Source of the DNA: CAYJGJ01 sp964367585
Lineage (GTDB): Bacteria > Bacillota > Clostridia > Peptostreptococcales > Anaerovoracaceae
Direction: 5' to 3'
Assembly (NCBI GenBank): GCA_964367585.1
Contig: CAYIYH010000002.1
Location: forward strand, 62,001-126,000
DNA length: 64,000 nucleotides
The notes under the pieces were generated by a model. The model made no database searches, was not told the DNA's origin, and saw only the letters and a list, made by a program, of their open reading frames with translations. The translations under genes and the position numbers were made by a program. This document shows positions 26,639-36,438 of the stretch, piece after piece (the stretch's first letter is position 1; each line of letters opens with the position of its first letter).

Positions 26639-28711
26639 TTAATTTTCTAAGCTTAACCAATCTGTATATGCGTCATCTAAGGCAGCCTGTGTAGCCGCAA
26701 GTTGATTGCTCAAATCATCAAGTAATGTATAATTTAAAATATTTTTTCCGTCAATCATTTCGCTTTCTAGTCTATTTATTTCAGATTCATACTTGGCGAT
26801 TGCTTTTTCTAATTCCGCTTTTTTTCTTTCAATTCTTCTATTTTCTGCCTCTATCTGTTTTGACAATGCTCGTGACTCGGAAGAAGATAATTGTTGGTTA
26901 GTTGTAAGATTTTCATATGCCCCAACATTTGAAATATTCGTATTTTTTCGGAGGAATTGATTTGCTATGGTTTGTTCACCAATAGTACTGCATGATGGAG
27001 GAAAAGATGTGGTAGTTTTGTTTTTACCGATTTGCTCCACTCCTTTTTGCAAGAAGGTGTTCATATGTTTTTTTCCAGAAGAGATTTCGTTTTTCTTTTC
27101 CATGTAATAGTCAAATTTGCCTAGATATTCCTTCATCCCATTTTTTTCTAATTCGAGAATTTTGGTAGGAACTTTATTTAAAAAGTATCTATCATGAGAT
27201 ATTACTACAATTGCTCCGGGAAAATCGAGCAAAACATCTTCAAAAATTTCTTTGGATTCAATGTCTAAGTGGTTAGTAGGTTCATCGAGTAGCAAGACAT
27301 TTGCACCCGACATCATAAGTTTAAGTAGGGAGAGACGAGCCCTTTCACCTCCACTAAGCGATTTTACAGGCAAAAAGACCTGGTCGTTTTTAAATAAAAA
27401 TCGTGCAAGCATGTTACGTATTTCACCCTCACTGTATAGTCTATAAGTACTGTGTATTTCGTCCATTACAGTGCTATTATAGTTGAGAAGTTCTTGTTCT
27501 TGGTCATAATATCCGAACATAACATTATGCCCAATCTTTAGATGTCCCGATGTCTTGTCTGTTTGTTGCATTATTATTTTAAATAAAGTGGTTTTCCCGA
27601 TGCCATTATCTCCTACAATACAGACTCTGTCTCCACGCCTTATATCAAGATCGATATTATGGAAGAGATGCTTCGTCGAGTATTCTTTTGATAATCCCCG
27701 CGCAATTATACATTCATTACCACTCTTGCATTTTTCATGAAAAGAAAGTTTAAGTTTATCTTGGAGCGCCGCAGGTTTTTCCAATTTTTCTACATGTGCA
27801 AGTCGTTTTTCTCTGGAGGCTGCACGCTTCGCAAGTTTTTCCGTGCCTCGCTGTTTAAATTCACGGATAAGATCTTCTTGTCTTCTAATTTCTTTTGCCT
27901 GATTCGTGAATGCGCGAAGCTCAATTTCTCGGTTAAGTCTTTTTTTCGTCGCAAAATCGCTGTAAGTGCCTTTATATGAGTATAGTGTTTTATGTTCAAT
28001 CTCGAATATTCTATTGACGGTTTCATCCAAAAAGTATCTATCGTGTGAGACCAGGATGATAGTTCCTTCGTAATTGTGTAGGTATTGCTCAAGCCACTTG
28101 AGCATTCCTATGTCTAAATGGTTTGTCGGTTCGTCTAATAGCAATACGTCTGGCTTTTGTAATAATAAACATGCGAGAGATAGCCTCGTTTTTTCACCTC
28201 CACTTAATGTAGAAATGGGTTTGTCATAATAATCTTGTGAAAATGCCATGCTATTCAGTATACCATACATCTCACTTTTGTAGCTATAGCCACCTTTTTG
28301 CTCGAATAGAGATTGTAAATTCGTGAGTTTATTGATCAGGGTGTCGATTAGTGATGTATTGTCAGATGTTTCGTTCGACACCTCAGATATTTCGGTAGTA
28401 AGTTCTTCTATTTGCGCTTCCAGTTCATGAAAATGGGAAAATATCTTGCTAACTTCGTTAATTACTGTGGAGTTAGAGTCAAAAGAATCTTGTTGTTTGA
28501 GGTATCCTATTTTTGTAGACTGAGAAATAAAGTACTCTCCACCACTTCTTTCTATTTCCGAAGACAGTATCTTGAGTAAAGTAGATTTTCCTGCTCCATT
28601 AAGACCAACGATTCCTATCCTGTCTCCTTTGTTTACGTGAAAAGTGACATCCTGAAGGATGACGTCCGTACCATATGTTTTAGATAGATTATTTACAGAT
28701 AATATAGTCAT
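26639..28711 (-). CDS. ABC-F family ATPase
   Basis: 690 residues with two ABC domains and no membrane spans, as in ribosome-acting ABC-F proteins. Walker A motifs GLNGAGKST and GDNGIGKTT; signatures LSGGEKTRLSLA and LSGGERARLSLL, each followed by LLLDEPTNHLD. The linker between domains is rich in Arg/Lys/Glu helix. The C-terminal 60 residues form a predicted coiled coil (ENRRIERKKAELEKAIAKYE). Layout fits the Uup/YdiF-like housekeeping group more than the antibiotic-resistance ones, but this is a judgement. Confidence 0.9.
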   Translation of the reverse strand: MTILSVNNLSKTYGTDVILQDVTFHVNKGDRIGIVGLNGAGKSTLLKILSSEIERSGGEYFISQSTKIGYLKQQDSFDSNSTVINEVSKIFSHFHELEAQIEELTTEISEVSNETSDNTSLIDTLINKLTNLQSLFEQKGGYSYKSEMYGILNSMAFSQDYYDKPISTLSGGEKTRLSLACLLLQKPDVLLLDEPTNHLDIGMLKWLEQYLHNYEGTIILVSHDRYFLDETVNRIFEIEHKTLYSYKGTYSDFATKKRLNREIELRAFTNQAKEIRRQEDLIREFKQRGTEKLAKRAASREKRLAHVEKLEKPAALQDKLKLSFHEKCKSGNECIIARGLSKEYSTKHLFHNIDLDIRRGDRVCIVGDNGIGKTTLFKIIMQQTDKTSGHLKIGHNVMFGYYDQEQELLNYNSTVMDEIHSTYRLYSEGEIRNMLARFLFKNDQVFLPVKSLSGGERARLSLLKLMMSGANVLLLDEPTNHLDIESKEIFEDVLLDFPGAIVVISHDRYFLNKVPTKILELEKNGMKEYLGKFDYYMEKKNEISSGKKHMNTFLQKGVEQIGKNKTTTSFPPSCSTIGEQTIANQFLRKNTNISNVGAYENLTTNQQLSSSESRALSKQIEAENRRIERKKAELEKAIAKYESEINRLESEMIDGKNILNYTLLDDLSNQLAATQAALDDAYTDWLSLEN

Positions 28712-28808
28712 GGGTTCTCCGAAAAAGTGTAGGATAAAGTTGTTTTTTTATATTTTGATCGTATAGTTAATCATTTATGTTCTGTTACAGATTAGGTGAC
28801 AGACGGAA

Positions 28809-29828
28809 CTATTGTATGCTGGGGCTGTGATATGCATCGAGCAACCAATCGTCTCTTTGTCCGTCGATGTAATTGTAGTACGCTCTTGAAGCTATCATCG
28901 CTGCGTTGTCGGTACATAGGTCGAGTGAAGGACAGAAAAATTCTATTTTCTCTTTTTTGCATTCTTCCCTTAGCAATTCACGAAGTCTGCTATTAGCGGC
29001 CACTCCACCAGCTAGTGCGAGTTTGTTAATGTTGCTGGCTTTTGTTGCCGATAGAGTCTTGGAGACGATGACTTCTAGTACCGCCTGTTGAAAGCTTGCA
29101 GCAAGATCCGGTATATTGACTTCCTCACCTGCTTGCTTTTTTGTATTAATGTAGTTAAGCACACCTGTTTTAGTTCCACTAAAGCTAAAGTCGTAAGTCC
29201 CTTTTTCTAAATATACACGTTTAAAATGGATTGAATCAGGGTTGCCTTGCTTTGCAATTTCATCGATTTTTGGCCCACCTGGATAGGCAAATCCTAGTAC
29301 CCTTGCGACTTTATCATAGGCTTCTCCTATCGCGTCATCTCTAGTTTTGCCTATTAATTTATAGGTACTATAGTCTGATACTTCCACTATTTCCGTATGG
29401 CCGCCAGAGACAACCAATGCAATAAAGGGCGGTTCCAAAGTCGGGTGTGATATGTAATTTGCACAGACGTGTGATTGAATGTGATGAACACCGTTTAATG
29501 GAATGTCCTTTGCAAAAGATATAGCTTTTGCGGTCGCAATTCCGACGAGGAGCGCCCCCACTAGTCCAGGCCCATGTGTTACACCGATATGGTCTACCTC
29601 ATCTAGTGTTGTGTCTGCTTTTTTTAGTGCTTCATCGAGAACTATATTAATATTCTCTAAATGGTGGCGAGAAGCTATTTCGGGAACGACTCCACCGTAT
29701 TGTTCGTGTATTTTGATTTGCGATGAAACAATGTTAGAAAGGATTTCCCTTCCATTTAGGACGACAGCGACGGAAGTATCATCGCAACTCGTTTCGATTC
29801 CTAATGTAACAATTTTGTTGTTTTTCAT
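28809..29828 (-). CDS. tsaD: tRNA N6-adenosine threonylcarbamoyltransferase
   Basis: Transfers threonylcarbamoyl from TC-AMP to A37 of ANN-decoding tRNAs, with TsaB and TsaE. ASKHA fold: GIETSCDDTSVA at the start, metal-binding His pair in HHIQSHVCAN, GGHTE, and CTDNAAM near the end. 339 residues. tsaE, tsaB and rimI are just upstream; tsaC is not in the window. Confidence 0.96.
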   Translation of the reverse strand: MKNNKIVTLGIETSCDDTSVAVVLNGREILSNIVSSQIKIHEQYGGVVPEIASRHHLENINIVLDEALKKADTTLDEVDHIGVTHGPGLVGALLVGIATAKAISFAKDIPLNGVHHIQSHVCANYISHPTLEPPFIALVVSGGHTEIVEVSDYSTYKLIGKTRDDAIGEAYDKVARVLGFAYPGGPKIDEIAKQGNPDSIHFKRVYLEKGTYDFSFSGTKTGVLNYINTKKQAGEEVNIPDLAASFQQAVLEVIVSKTLSATKASNINKLALAGGVAANSRLRELLREECKKEKIEFFCPSLDLCTDNAAMIASRAYYNYIDGQRDDWLLDAYHSPSIQ

Positions 29829-29843
29829 TATATACTCCGAATG

Positions 29844-30407
29844 TTATTTTTCATATATCAAAATGAGGGCATCTTCGCCGTTGTCCGAGTAGTAGTTTTT
29901 TCTAATTGATATTTGTTGAAACTGGTGCTTTTTGTACAGGTTAATTGCGGGAATGTTAGAGACACGTACTTCTAGTATGTATTTGATTCTTTCTTTGGGA
30001 GAGCTTTCATCAATAAGGTATTGTAATAGACGAGATGCTACGAGTTTATTTCTAAATTCCGGAACGGTTGCGATATTATATATACTGCACTCATCGTACA
30101 CATATCTCACACAGATATAGCCTATTACTTTGTCTTGCTGTAATGCAAGTATGTATTGTATACCAGTGTTTTGACTTATTTCCATTGAAATGTGGCCAGC
30201 GGTGATTTTTTCAGAAAATACTTGAAAGTGCAAGTTGGCGACTTGCTCGGAGTATTTTGTATCAGCCGGTGCTATCTCAATTCTTATATCTGTAGTTAGT
30301 TCCGAAACCTCTTCCAATCGGTCACCGAAGTATTTCATCTTCTCTTCAGACTTATTTTCCATATGATGCTCGACATTTTCTAATTCTTTTTCAAGTTTGC
30401 TTTTCAT
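29844..30407 (-). CDS. rimI: ribosomal protein S18-alanine N-acetyltransferase-like (RimI)
   Basis: GNAT fold: IYNIATVPEFRNK plus LEVRVSNIPAINLYKKHQF acetyl-CoA and RimI signatures, ending in YYSDNGEDALIL. The protein is 187 residues, about 40 longer than usual: residues 1-38 are a charged helix (KLEKELENVEHHMENKSEE). It overlaps the tsaB end by 17 bp. Shorter starts at Met16 or Met24 are possible. Placement between tsaB and tsaD is the common bacterial arrangement. Confidence 0.88.
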   Translation of the reverse strand: MKSKLEKELENVEHHMENKSEEKMKYFGDRLEEVSELTTDIRIEIAPADTKYSEQVANLHFQVFSEKITAGHISMEISQNTGIQYILALQQDKVIGYICVRYVYDECSIYNIATVPEFRNKLVASRLLQYLIDESSPKERIKYILEVRVSNIPAINLYKKHQFQQISIRKNYYSDNGEDALILIYEK

Positions 30408-31251
30408 GTGATTCCCGAAGTTTTCTAATTTTTTCCAAATGTTTATCGAGTTCTTCTGCCTTTTTTTTCTTACGCTTATCGAGTTCTCCGGATTTTAAGT
30501 TAGTCTCAGCCTCTGTTTCCCTCATATAATCGGGCAAAAGATTAAAATGTGATGTGGTGTCGCCTGCCTCCCATTTGGTTAATGCATATATAGCAGCGAG
30601 AGATGCTTTTTGATATCTTTCACTTGATGGAGCGAAAGCAAATTGTTTTTGGATATTTTTGACAATAATATCTTCATACGCATCAATCCCATCTCCGTAA
30701 AAATGAACACTATCAATATCAGAATTATTCAAAGTAGAGATTATATCATCTATCATATATTGTTTGGGTGGTAATATGTCATGTTCAGATGAGAGTAAGC
30801 GCAAATTCAAATTATCATCTACAACAGTGTGGTTTTGAAAGATTGCTCCATACACTTGATGTCTCCTTGCATTTAAGATGACACAAGTTGCAGTATTGTT
30901 GAGGTTCGAAAAAGTAGTGCAATTCTTCGCTCCACGATTAAGAGAATAAACTCGAAAAGAGTCTAAAGTTGGAACACTAATACAAGGAAGCGAAAGCGCT
31001 TGTGCCATTGCACGCGCAGAAGAAACTCCAATCCTAATGCCTGTAAAAGAGCCAGGTCCTATCGAACAGGCAATGGCTACTATGTCTCCCTTAGATACAC
31101 CGCTTTCTTCCATGAGGGTATTGGTCATATCCATCAAGTGTTTTAGGTGGTTCATCTTGTCCGTTGTTTTTTTTTCGACTATGTTAGCCTGTTCGTCGAT
31201 AAGGGCAACAGAACCAAACTGGCCCGTAGTATCGAATGATAGAATATGCAT
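30391..31251 (-). CDS. tsaB: t6A synthesis protein TsaB
   Basis: ASKHA-fold partner that dimerises with TsaD. N-terminal LSFDTTGQFGSVAL and the signature SIGPGSFTGIRIG near residue 65. The last 30 residues (LDKRKKKKAEELDKHLEKIR) are a highly charged predicted helix beyond the usual end, facing the similarly charged N-terminus of the RimI-like protein encoded next. 286 residues against about 230 in many relatives. Confidence 0.93.
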   Translation of the reverse strand: MHILSFDTTGQFGSVALIDEQANIVEKKTTDKMNHLKHLMDMTNTLMEESGVSKGDIVAIACSIGPGSFTGIRIGVSSARAMAQALSLPCISVPTLDSFRVYSLNRGAKNCTTFSNLNNTATCVILNARRHQVYGAIFQNHTVVDDNLNLRLLSSEHDILPPKQYMIDDIISTLNNSDIDSVHFYGDGIDAYEDIIVKNIQKQFAFAPSSERYQKASLAAIYALTKWEAGDTTSHFNLLPDYMRETEAETNLKSGELDKRKKKKAEELDKHLEKIRKLRESHEKQT

Positions 31252-31364
31252 AGTAAAGCTGTTCCCGGTACAATATTATTAAATCTCGACGAGAGCAATA
31301 AATATACCTTTTCCTTTCTTTTGTATGAATTTATTTATATGGCGATAGATGCAGTGATTGCGAT

Positions 31365-31802
31365 TCATAATGAAAAATCAAATTTATAAAGCCTACTGTC
31401 TATTGTAGAACCATATTCAATATATATTTTTTTTGTATGAGGAGGCAAAATCTCTTCTATCAAATCAGCCCATTCGATGATGCAAATACCATCGCCATAA
31501 AAATAGTCCTCGATTCCTATGTTGAACAATTCATCAGGATCATGGACTCTATACACGTCGAAATGATATAGTGGCAAAGAATTGCCGAAATATTCTTTTA
31601 CAATATTAAAAGTAGGACTTGTAATATCATCCGATACTCCAAGCCCTTTTGCAATCGCTTTAGTAATAGTAGTTTTTCCAGTACCAAGTTCTCCTATTAA
31701 AGCAAGTATATCACCCTCTTTGATAGTTTTTGATATAGAAATCCCCAGTTCATTCGTCTCTTGCGTGTTTGATGTTTCAAGTGTTTGCATATCGCATCCC
31801 AT
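31365..31802 (-). CDS. tsaE: t6A synthesis ATPase TsaE
   Basis: Small P-loop ATPase that resets the TsaBD complex. Walker A GELGTGKTT, SPTFNIVKEY, FDVYR and EWADL are typical. About 145 residues. The start is uncertain between 31802 and 31790, neither with a strong ribosome binding site. First of the tsaE-tsaB-rimI-tsaD series; a 113-bp gap separates it from tsaB. Confidence 0.93.
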   Translation of the reverse strand: MGCDMQTLETSNTQETNELGISISKTIKEGDILALIGELGTGKTTITKAIAKGLGVSDDITSPTFNIVKEYFGNSLPLYHFDVYRVHDPDELFNIGIEDYFYGDGICIIEWADLIEEILPPHTKKIYIEYGSTIDSRLYKFDFSL

Positions 31803-31861
31803 TTTTTAATCTAAGGTGTGGAATCAACGATCGTACTCGATCGACTGCATACGGTGTCATG

Positions 31862-33616
31862 TTATATAACATACTTCTCACGATATTCTTGAACTAAAGC
31901 ATGGAACACTTCATTGTCTTTACGTTTCATTTGGTGCATGTATTCATGAGTTTCAAATGATGCCTTAGAAAGTTCTATGAGTGCTACAGCGATATTTGAA
32001 CAGTGATCCGATACTCTTTGATAGTTGTTTAGAATGTCTTGTAATATAAATCCTAATTCAATAGTACAGCTTCCGGATTTTAGTCGAGAAATATGGCGAG
32101 TTTTCGATTTTTCTACTAGTGAGTGCAACACGGTTTCAATCGCTTCTACTTTTTGTGCGAGTTCTATATCGTTATTGTCGAAAGCATCAAACGTAATGGA
32201 AACAACTTCTTGTAATGCTGCAGTGATTACATCTACTTCTAGTCTTGCGTCATCTGAGAATTTGATGTTTTTTTCTTGCATTTCTTTTCCTGCAGAAACT
32301 ATGCCTGTAGCATGGTCACTTATTCTCTCAAAATCACTTATGGTATGTAGTAATTTAGAGATTTGTAGACTATCGGCATCTGAAAGGTCATAACTAGATA
32401 ACTTGACTAGGAAAGATCCGAGCCTATCCTCATATTTATCTACTTTACGCTCGATACTGACAATTTTCTTTTCTTTTTCCTGACTGTAGTTTCTTAGGCA
32501 ATCAATGGCACGTATAATCGATTTTTCAGATAACCTTGCCATTTCCGTGGTAATATGGTTACACTCCGAAAGAGCAATGGATGGAGTGTTTAACAATCTT
32601 TCATCAATAAACGCAATATCGTATTTTTCGTCTTCATCCTCTTCCCCTTTAATGATTTTTTGGGAAAGCGTAACTAAGACGTTAGAAAATGGCATTAATA
32701 TAAGTGTAGTTGTAATGTTGAAGACTGTATGGAGTATTGCGATACCCGCAGGCGTAATCACTTCTTGTAGTATTGGCAAGTCAAACGCTATGTTTGCAAT
32801 TTGGAATGCGAGTAAAAACAACGTAGTTCCAATGAGATTGAAGAGGATATGGATAACGGCTACTTTTTTTGCACTTTTTCCAACACCGAAACTCGAAATA
32901 AGTGCAGTAACACAGGTTCCTATGTTTTGACCCATGATGATTGGGAAGGCCATCTCGTATGAGATTACGCCGGTTAGGGCTACGGCTTGTAATATTCCTA
33001 CTGAAGCCGAGGAGCTTTGGATGATAGCCGTTATTCCTATACCGATCGCAAGTCCTAGCAAAGGATTATTGAACGCCGACATTGCGTCTGCAAATTGTGG
33101 CATATCTGCAAGAGGTGCTACCGCATCACTCATCATTCCCATTCCATATATCAAAAGGGCGAATCCAAGCAATGTAGTCCCTATGTCTTTTTTCTTACTT
33201 GTCTTTGCTGTCATGTGTAAAATTATTCCGATGAAGGCTAATATTGGAGAAAAAGAATCAGGCTTTAACATTTTGATGAAGAAGTTATCACTCTCCAGTC
33301 CTACTAGGCTCAGCAGCCATGCTGTTACGGTAGTTCCCACATTAGAACCCATTATTACTCCAACAGAACTAGACAGTTGCATGATTCCAGAGTTTACGAG
33401 TCCGACGAGCATGACCGTAGTTGCGGAAGAACTTTGAATTAGTGCTGTTATGAGGATTCCCAAGAGAAGGCTTTTCCATTTACTAGAAGTAAGCTGTTTT
33501 AAGATAAGTTCCAGTTTGCTTCCTGCTAACTTTTCTAATCCATTAGACATTTCTCCCATTCCAAATAGGAAAATTGCAAGCCCGCCAAGCAAAGTAAAGA
33601 TGCTAAAAATATCCAT
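31862..33616 (-). CDS. Na/Pi cotransporter family protein with PhoU-like tail
   Basis: 584 residues. The membrane part has the two inverted PF02690 repeats marked by QSSSATTVMLVG and QSSSASVGILQ, each followed by a GxNxGTxxTA segment (MGSNVGTTVTA, MGQNIGTCVTA). From about residue 345 a soluble helical domain resembles PhoU (ISKLLHTISDFERISDHA). Likely phosphate transport or regulation; the direction of transport is not evident. Confidence 0.9.
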   Translation of the reverse strand: MDIFSIFTLLGGLAIFLFGMGEMSNGLEKLAGSKLELILKQLTSSKWKSLLLGILITALIQSSSATTVMLVGLVNSGIMQLSSSVGVIMGSNVGTTVTAWLLSLVGLESDNFFIKMLKPDSFSPILAFIGIILHMTAKTSKKKDIGTTLLGFALLIYGMGMMSDAVAPLADMPQFADAMSAFNNPLLGLAIGIGITAIIQSSSASVGILQAVALTGVISYEMAFPIIMGQNIGTCVTALISSFGVGKSAKKVAVIHILFNLIGTTLFLLAFQIANIAFDLPILQEVITPAGIAILHTVFNITTTLILMPFSNVLVTLSQKIIKGEEDEDEKYDIAFIDERLLNTPSIALSECNHITTEMARLSEKSIIRAIDCLRNYSQEKEKKIVSIERKVDKYEDRLGSFLVKLSSYDLSDADSLQISKLLHTISDFERISDHATGIVSAGKEMQEKNIKFSDDARLEVDVITAALQEVVSITFDAFDNNDIELAQKVEAIETVLHSLVEKSKTRHISRLKSGSCTIELGFILQDILNNYQRVSDHCSNIAVALIELSKASFETHEYMHQMKRKDNEVFHALVQEYREKYVI

Positions 33617-33677
33617 ATTTTAACCTTTCAATTTTAAAATACACAATAAACAATAGTAATTATACGTATGATTCACA

Positions 33678-34277
33678 TTAAATCTCCCTACGTCCTTCTA
33701 CCGCCTTTAGTAAAGTAACTTCATCCGCATAATCTAAGTCTCCACCTATCGGAATTCCATGCGCAATTCGTGTCACTTTGATTCCCGACGGCTTAATTAG
33801 CCTAGCTATATACATTGCAGTAGCCTCTCCCTCTATATTGGGATTAGTTGCAACTATAACTTCTTTTATAGTTGTGTCTTGCAATCTAACTATGAGCTGT
33901 TTTAGATTTATTTGATCTGGGCCTACACCATCTATAGGCGATATGACACCATTTAATACGTGGTATCTACCTTTATATTCTTTGATTCTCTCGATTGCTA
34001 ATACGTCTTTTGCGCTCTCTACAACACAAATGTGTTCGTTATCTCTGCGAGGATCGGAACATATTATACAGGGATCTATATCTGTAAGATTCCCGCATGT
34101 GTTGCATAAATGCATTGAAGTTTTAGCTTCGACGATAGAATTAGCAAGATCATGTGTTTCTTTTTCTTCCAGTGATAGTATGAAAAAAGCCAATCTTTGT
34201 GCCGTTTTATTTCCTATTCCTGGTAGTTTAGAAAGTTCACTTATAAGTCTTGCTAATGGTTTAGGATATTTAGTCAT
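33678..34277 (-). CDS. recR: recombination mediator RecR
   Basis: Works with RecO/RecF in gap repair. HhH motif LSKLPGIGNKTAQRLA, C4 zinc finger CNTCGNLTDIDPCIIC, then a TOPRIM domain (VVESAKDVLAIE, ATNPNIEGEATAMYI). 199 residues. The ATG overlaps the ybaB stop (TAATG). Third gene of dnaX-ybaB-recR. Confidence 0.97.
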   Translation of the reverse strand: MTKYPKPLARLISELSKLPGIGNKTAQRLAFFILSLEEKETHDLANSIVEAKTSMHLCNTCGNLTDIDPCIICSDPRRDNEHICVVESAKDVLAIERIKEYKGRYHVLNGVISPIDGVGPDQINLKQLIVRLQDTTIKEVIVATNPNIEGEATAMYIARLIKPSGIKVTRIAHGIPIGGDLDYADEVTLLKAVEGRREI

Positions 34278-34636
34278 TACATTAGTCCCGGAATATTAAG
34301 TCCGCCTGTCAGTTTCCCCATTTCGGCATTGCTTTTTTCTTCGATTTCTCGTATCGCTTCGTTTATGGCTGCAGCGACTAGGTCTTGCAGCATTTCTATG
34401 TCATCTGGGTCGACTACTTCCGGTTTTAGTTCTAATTTGACGATTTCTTTTTTCCCATTCATGACGACACTGACTGCGCCACCACCCGAAGTTGTAGTTA
34501 TTTCTTTTTCATCTAATTCTGCCTGTATCATTTCCATTTTGCGTTGCATTTGTTGCATTTGCTGTAATTGTTTTTGCATGCCGCCTCCACCGCCGCCGGA
34601 ACTTGGCCTTTTGCCTGCTCTCATACCTTTTCCCAT
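34277..34636 (-). CDS. ybaB: YbaB/EbfC nucleoid-associated protein
   Basis: 119-residue DNA-binding dimer. N-terminal KRPSSGGGGGG linker, Met/Gln-rich helix MQKQLQQMQQMQRKMEM, then the conserved GGGAVSVVMNGKKEI beta hairpin. Its ribosome binding site AAGGAGG is made by the last codons of dnaX, and its start follows the dnaX stop directly. Confidence 0.95.
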   Translation of the reverse strand: MGKGMRAGKRPSSGGGGGGMQKQLQQMQQMQRKMEMIQAELDEKEITTTSGGGAVSVVMNGKKEIVKLELKPEVVDPDDIEMLQDLVAAAINEAIREIEEKSNAEMGKLTGGLNIPGLM

Positions 34637-36346
34637 TTATTTTCCTCCTTGCATAGTTTTTAATCGTAGTGATTTGCCAGTGTGTTTTTTTATCAATTTC
34701 TCAAAAAGTGTTGAATAATCATCAATTATTCCGACACTTACGGACGTACATGTAATCGTAAAGTTCTTGTCGTCAAGCGAGATTAGCTTTGTCGTAGGCC
34801 CTAGTACCGCAAGCATGGGTACTTCCTTTTTTGCTTCCAATATTATTTTATTCCATATTGATTCCAGATCGTAATTTAATATAGAGGTATCAATATTTTG
34901 GACGGAGTCGTCTTCGAGGACTATATTTTCTTCCGATTGATTACTGTTTTGTTCTGTATTGTTTTGATTTTGTTCTTCAGTTGTTTTTTTGTCTTTGCCT
35001 TTATCTGGCAAAGTAGTATCGTGTTCAATATCGAAGGAGTCAGTATCACCTAGCACAGTATCTCTTGCGTCAGAATTGTCCGGATCAGCAGTAATTGAGT
35101 CAGCAGTTCTTGTGTCAGAGGTTCCCGGTTCAGACGTTATTGATCCCAATGTGCTATTTTCTTTGTTTTGGAATCGTTTCTGTGTCTGCTCTTGTATCTG
35201 TTTCTGTGTTATTGATGACATTGATTGTTGTGACTTTATTGATTTAGTCGATTGTGCCTCACTTGATTTTTCCATAGCTAGGCGGATAATTGCCATTTCC
35301 AGTATTATCTTTGGTGAATTCGTGTGTTTGGCATCATTTATTGCCTTCACTAAAACTTCAATCCCGTTTTTGATTTCAATCAAGGACACATCCTCAGATT
35401 GTTTTTTGATACGCTCTATATTTTCTTGTGTTGTGCTTAAGATTGCTTCGGGCTTATCGGAGTATTTGGAAATTAGCAAGTTTCTATAGTGTGTAAGCCA
35501 ATCTCTCATAATTTGACGAACATCTTTGCCTTCAAAACTGTAATTGTCAAGCATCATCAACAAACGTGCAACATCAGAGTTAATGATGGCATTTGTCATG
35601 TCTATATAGTTTGAAATTTGGAGACCGCCTAGTATTGTCAATACGTATTCGGGTGTTATTATTTTTATTCCCGAAGAAATGCATTGTTGTAAAAGGCTTA
35701 GGCTATCTCTTGCGGATCCATCTGCATTGGATGTTATTATTGCAGCGGCTTCATCGTGGATAGTAATTCCTTTTTCATTACAAATTTTGCATATATTTTC
35801 AGTTATTACTTTGTCACTAATTCGCCTAAAGTCAAGGCGCATACATCTTGACAGTATCGTGACTATTAGGGCCTGTGGGTCGGTCGTTGCCAAAATGAAG
35901 TGTACATGTTCGGGAGGTTCTTCCAAGACTTTGAGGAAGGCATTCGCCGCATCTTTTGATATCATATGCGCTTCGTCTATTATGTAGACTTTTTTCGCAG
36001 CTACCATTGGGATAAGGTTTGCATTCTCTTTTATTTGGCGAATATTATCTATTCCTCCATTACTTGCAGCGTCAATTTCTATCACGTCAACAAAATTTCC
36101 TGCAGATATGTCTATGCAATTTTGACACACACCACAAGGCTTTGTCTCTTCACTTGTACAGTTGACAGCCTTTGCGATTAGTCTTGCGACGGTAGTCTTT
36201 CCCGTGCCACGAATCCCCGATAGAAGGTATGCATGAGCAATCGTGTTTGATTCGATTTGATTTTTTAATATTCTTACAATGTGCTCTTGCCCTAATACTT
36301 CGTCTAATATTTCGGGGCGTCTTTCTCTGTACAAGACCTTTTGCAT
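34637..36346 (-). CDS. dnaX: DNA polymerase III tau/gamma subunit
   Basis: Clamp-loader ATPase. Walker A GIRGTGKTT, C4 zinc module with CGVCQNC, IDEAHMISKDAANAFLK and sensor-1 ILATTD, then the collar domain to about residue 370. Residues 375-490 are a low-complexity Ser/Thr/Asp/Gln linker before a short tau tail (LESIWNKI...). 569 residues. An A7 run inside the linker could yield a shorter product (see findings). Heads the dnaX-ybaB-recR group. Confidence 0.95.
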   Translation of the reverse strand: MQKVLYRERRPEILDEVLGQEHIVRILKNQIESNTIAHAYLLSGIRGTGKTTVARLIAKAVNCTSEETKPCGVCQNCIDISAGNFVDVIEIDAASNGGIDNIRQIKENANLIPMVAAKKVYIIDEAHMISKDAANAFLKVLEEPPEHVHFILATTDPQALIVTILSRCMRLDFRRISDKVITENICKICNEKGITIHDEAAAIITSNADGSARDSLSLLQQCISSGIKIITPEYVLTILGGLQISNYIDMTNAIINSDVARLLMMLDNYSFEGKDVRQIMRDWLTHYRNLLISKYSDKPEAILSTTQENIERIKKQSEDVSLIEIKNGIEVLVKAINDAKHTNSPKIILEMAIIRLAMEKSSEAQSTKSIKSQQSMSSITQKQIQEQTQKRFQNKENSTLGSITSEPGTSDTRTADSITADPDNSDARDTVLGDTDSFDIEHDTTLPDKGKDKKTTEEQNQNNTEQNSNQSEENIVLEDDSVQNIDTSILNYDLESIWNKIILEAKKEVPMLAVLGPTTKLISLDDKNFTITCTSVSVGIIDDYSTLFEKLIKKHTGKSLRLKTMQGGK

Positions 36347-36402
36347 ATTTAGGGAAATCCTTTATCTATATATGGAAAATAACCAAAATTACTCTTAATT
36401 AG

Positions 36403-36438
36403 AAAAAACGTGTGCTTTATAAATCCCGCAAATCTAGA
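36403..36438 (-). terminator. SRP RNA 3' arm plus T-run acting as terminator
   Basis: The 3' arm of the long terminal helix ends in ...GCACACG followed by TTTTTT (36403-36408). The helix itself therefore seems to double as the intrinsic terminator. Confidence 0.6.
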
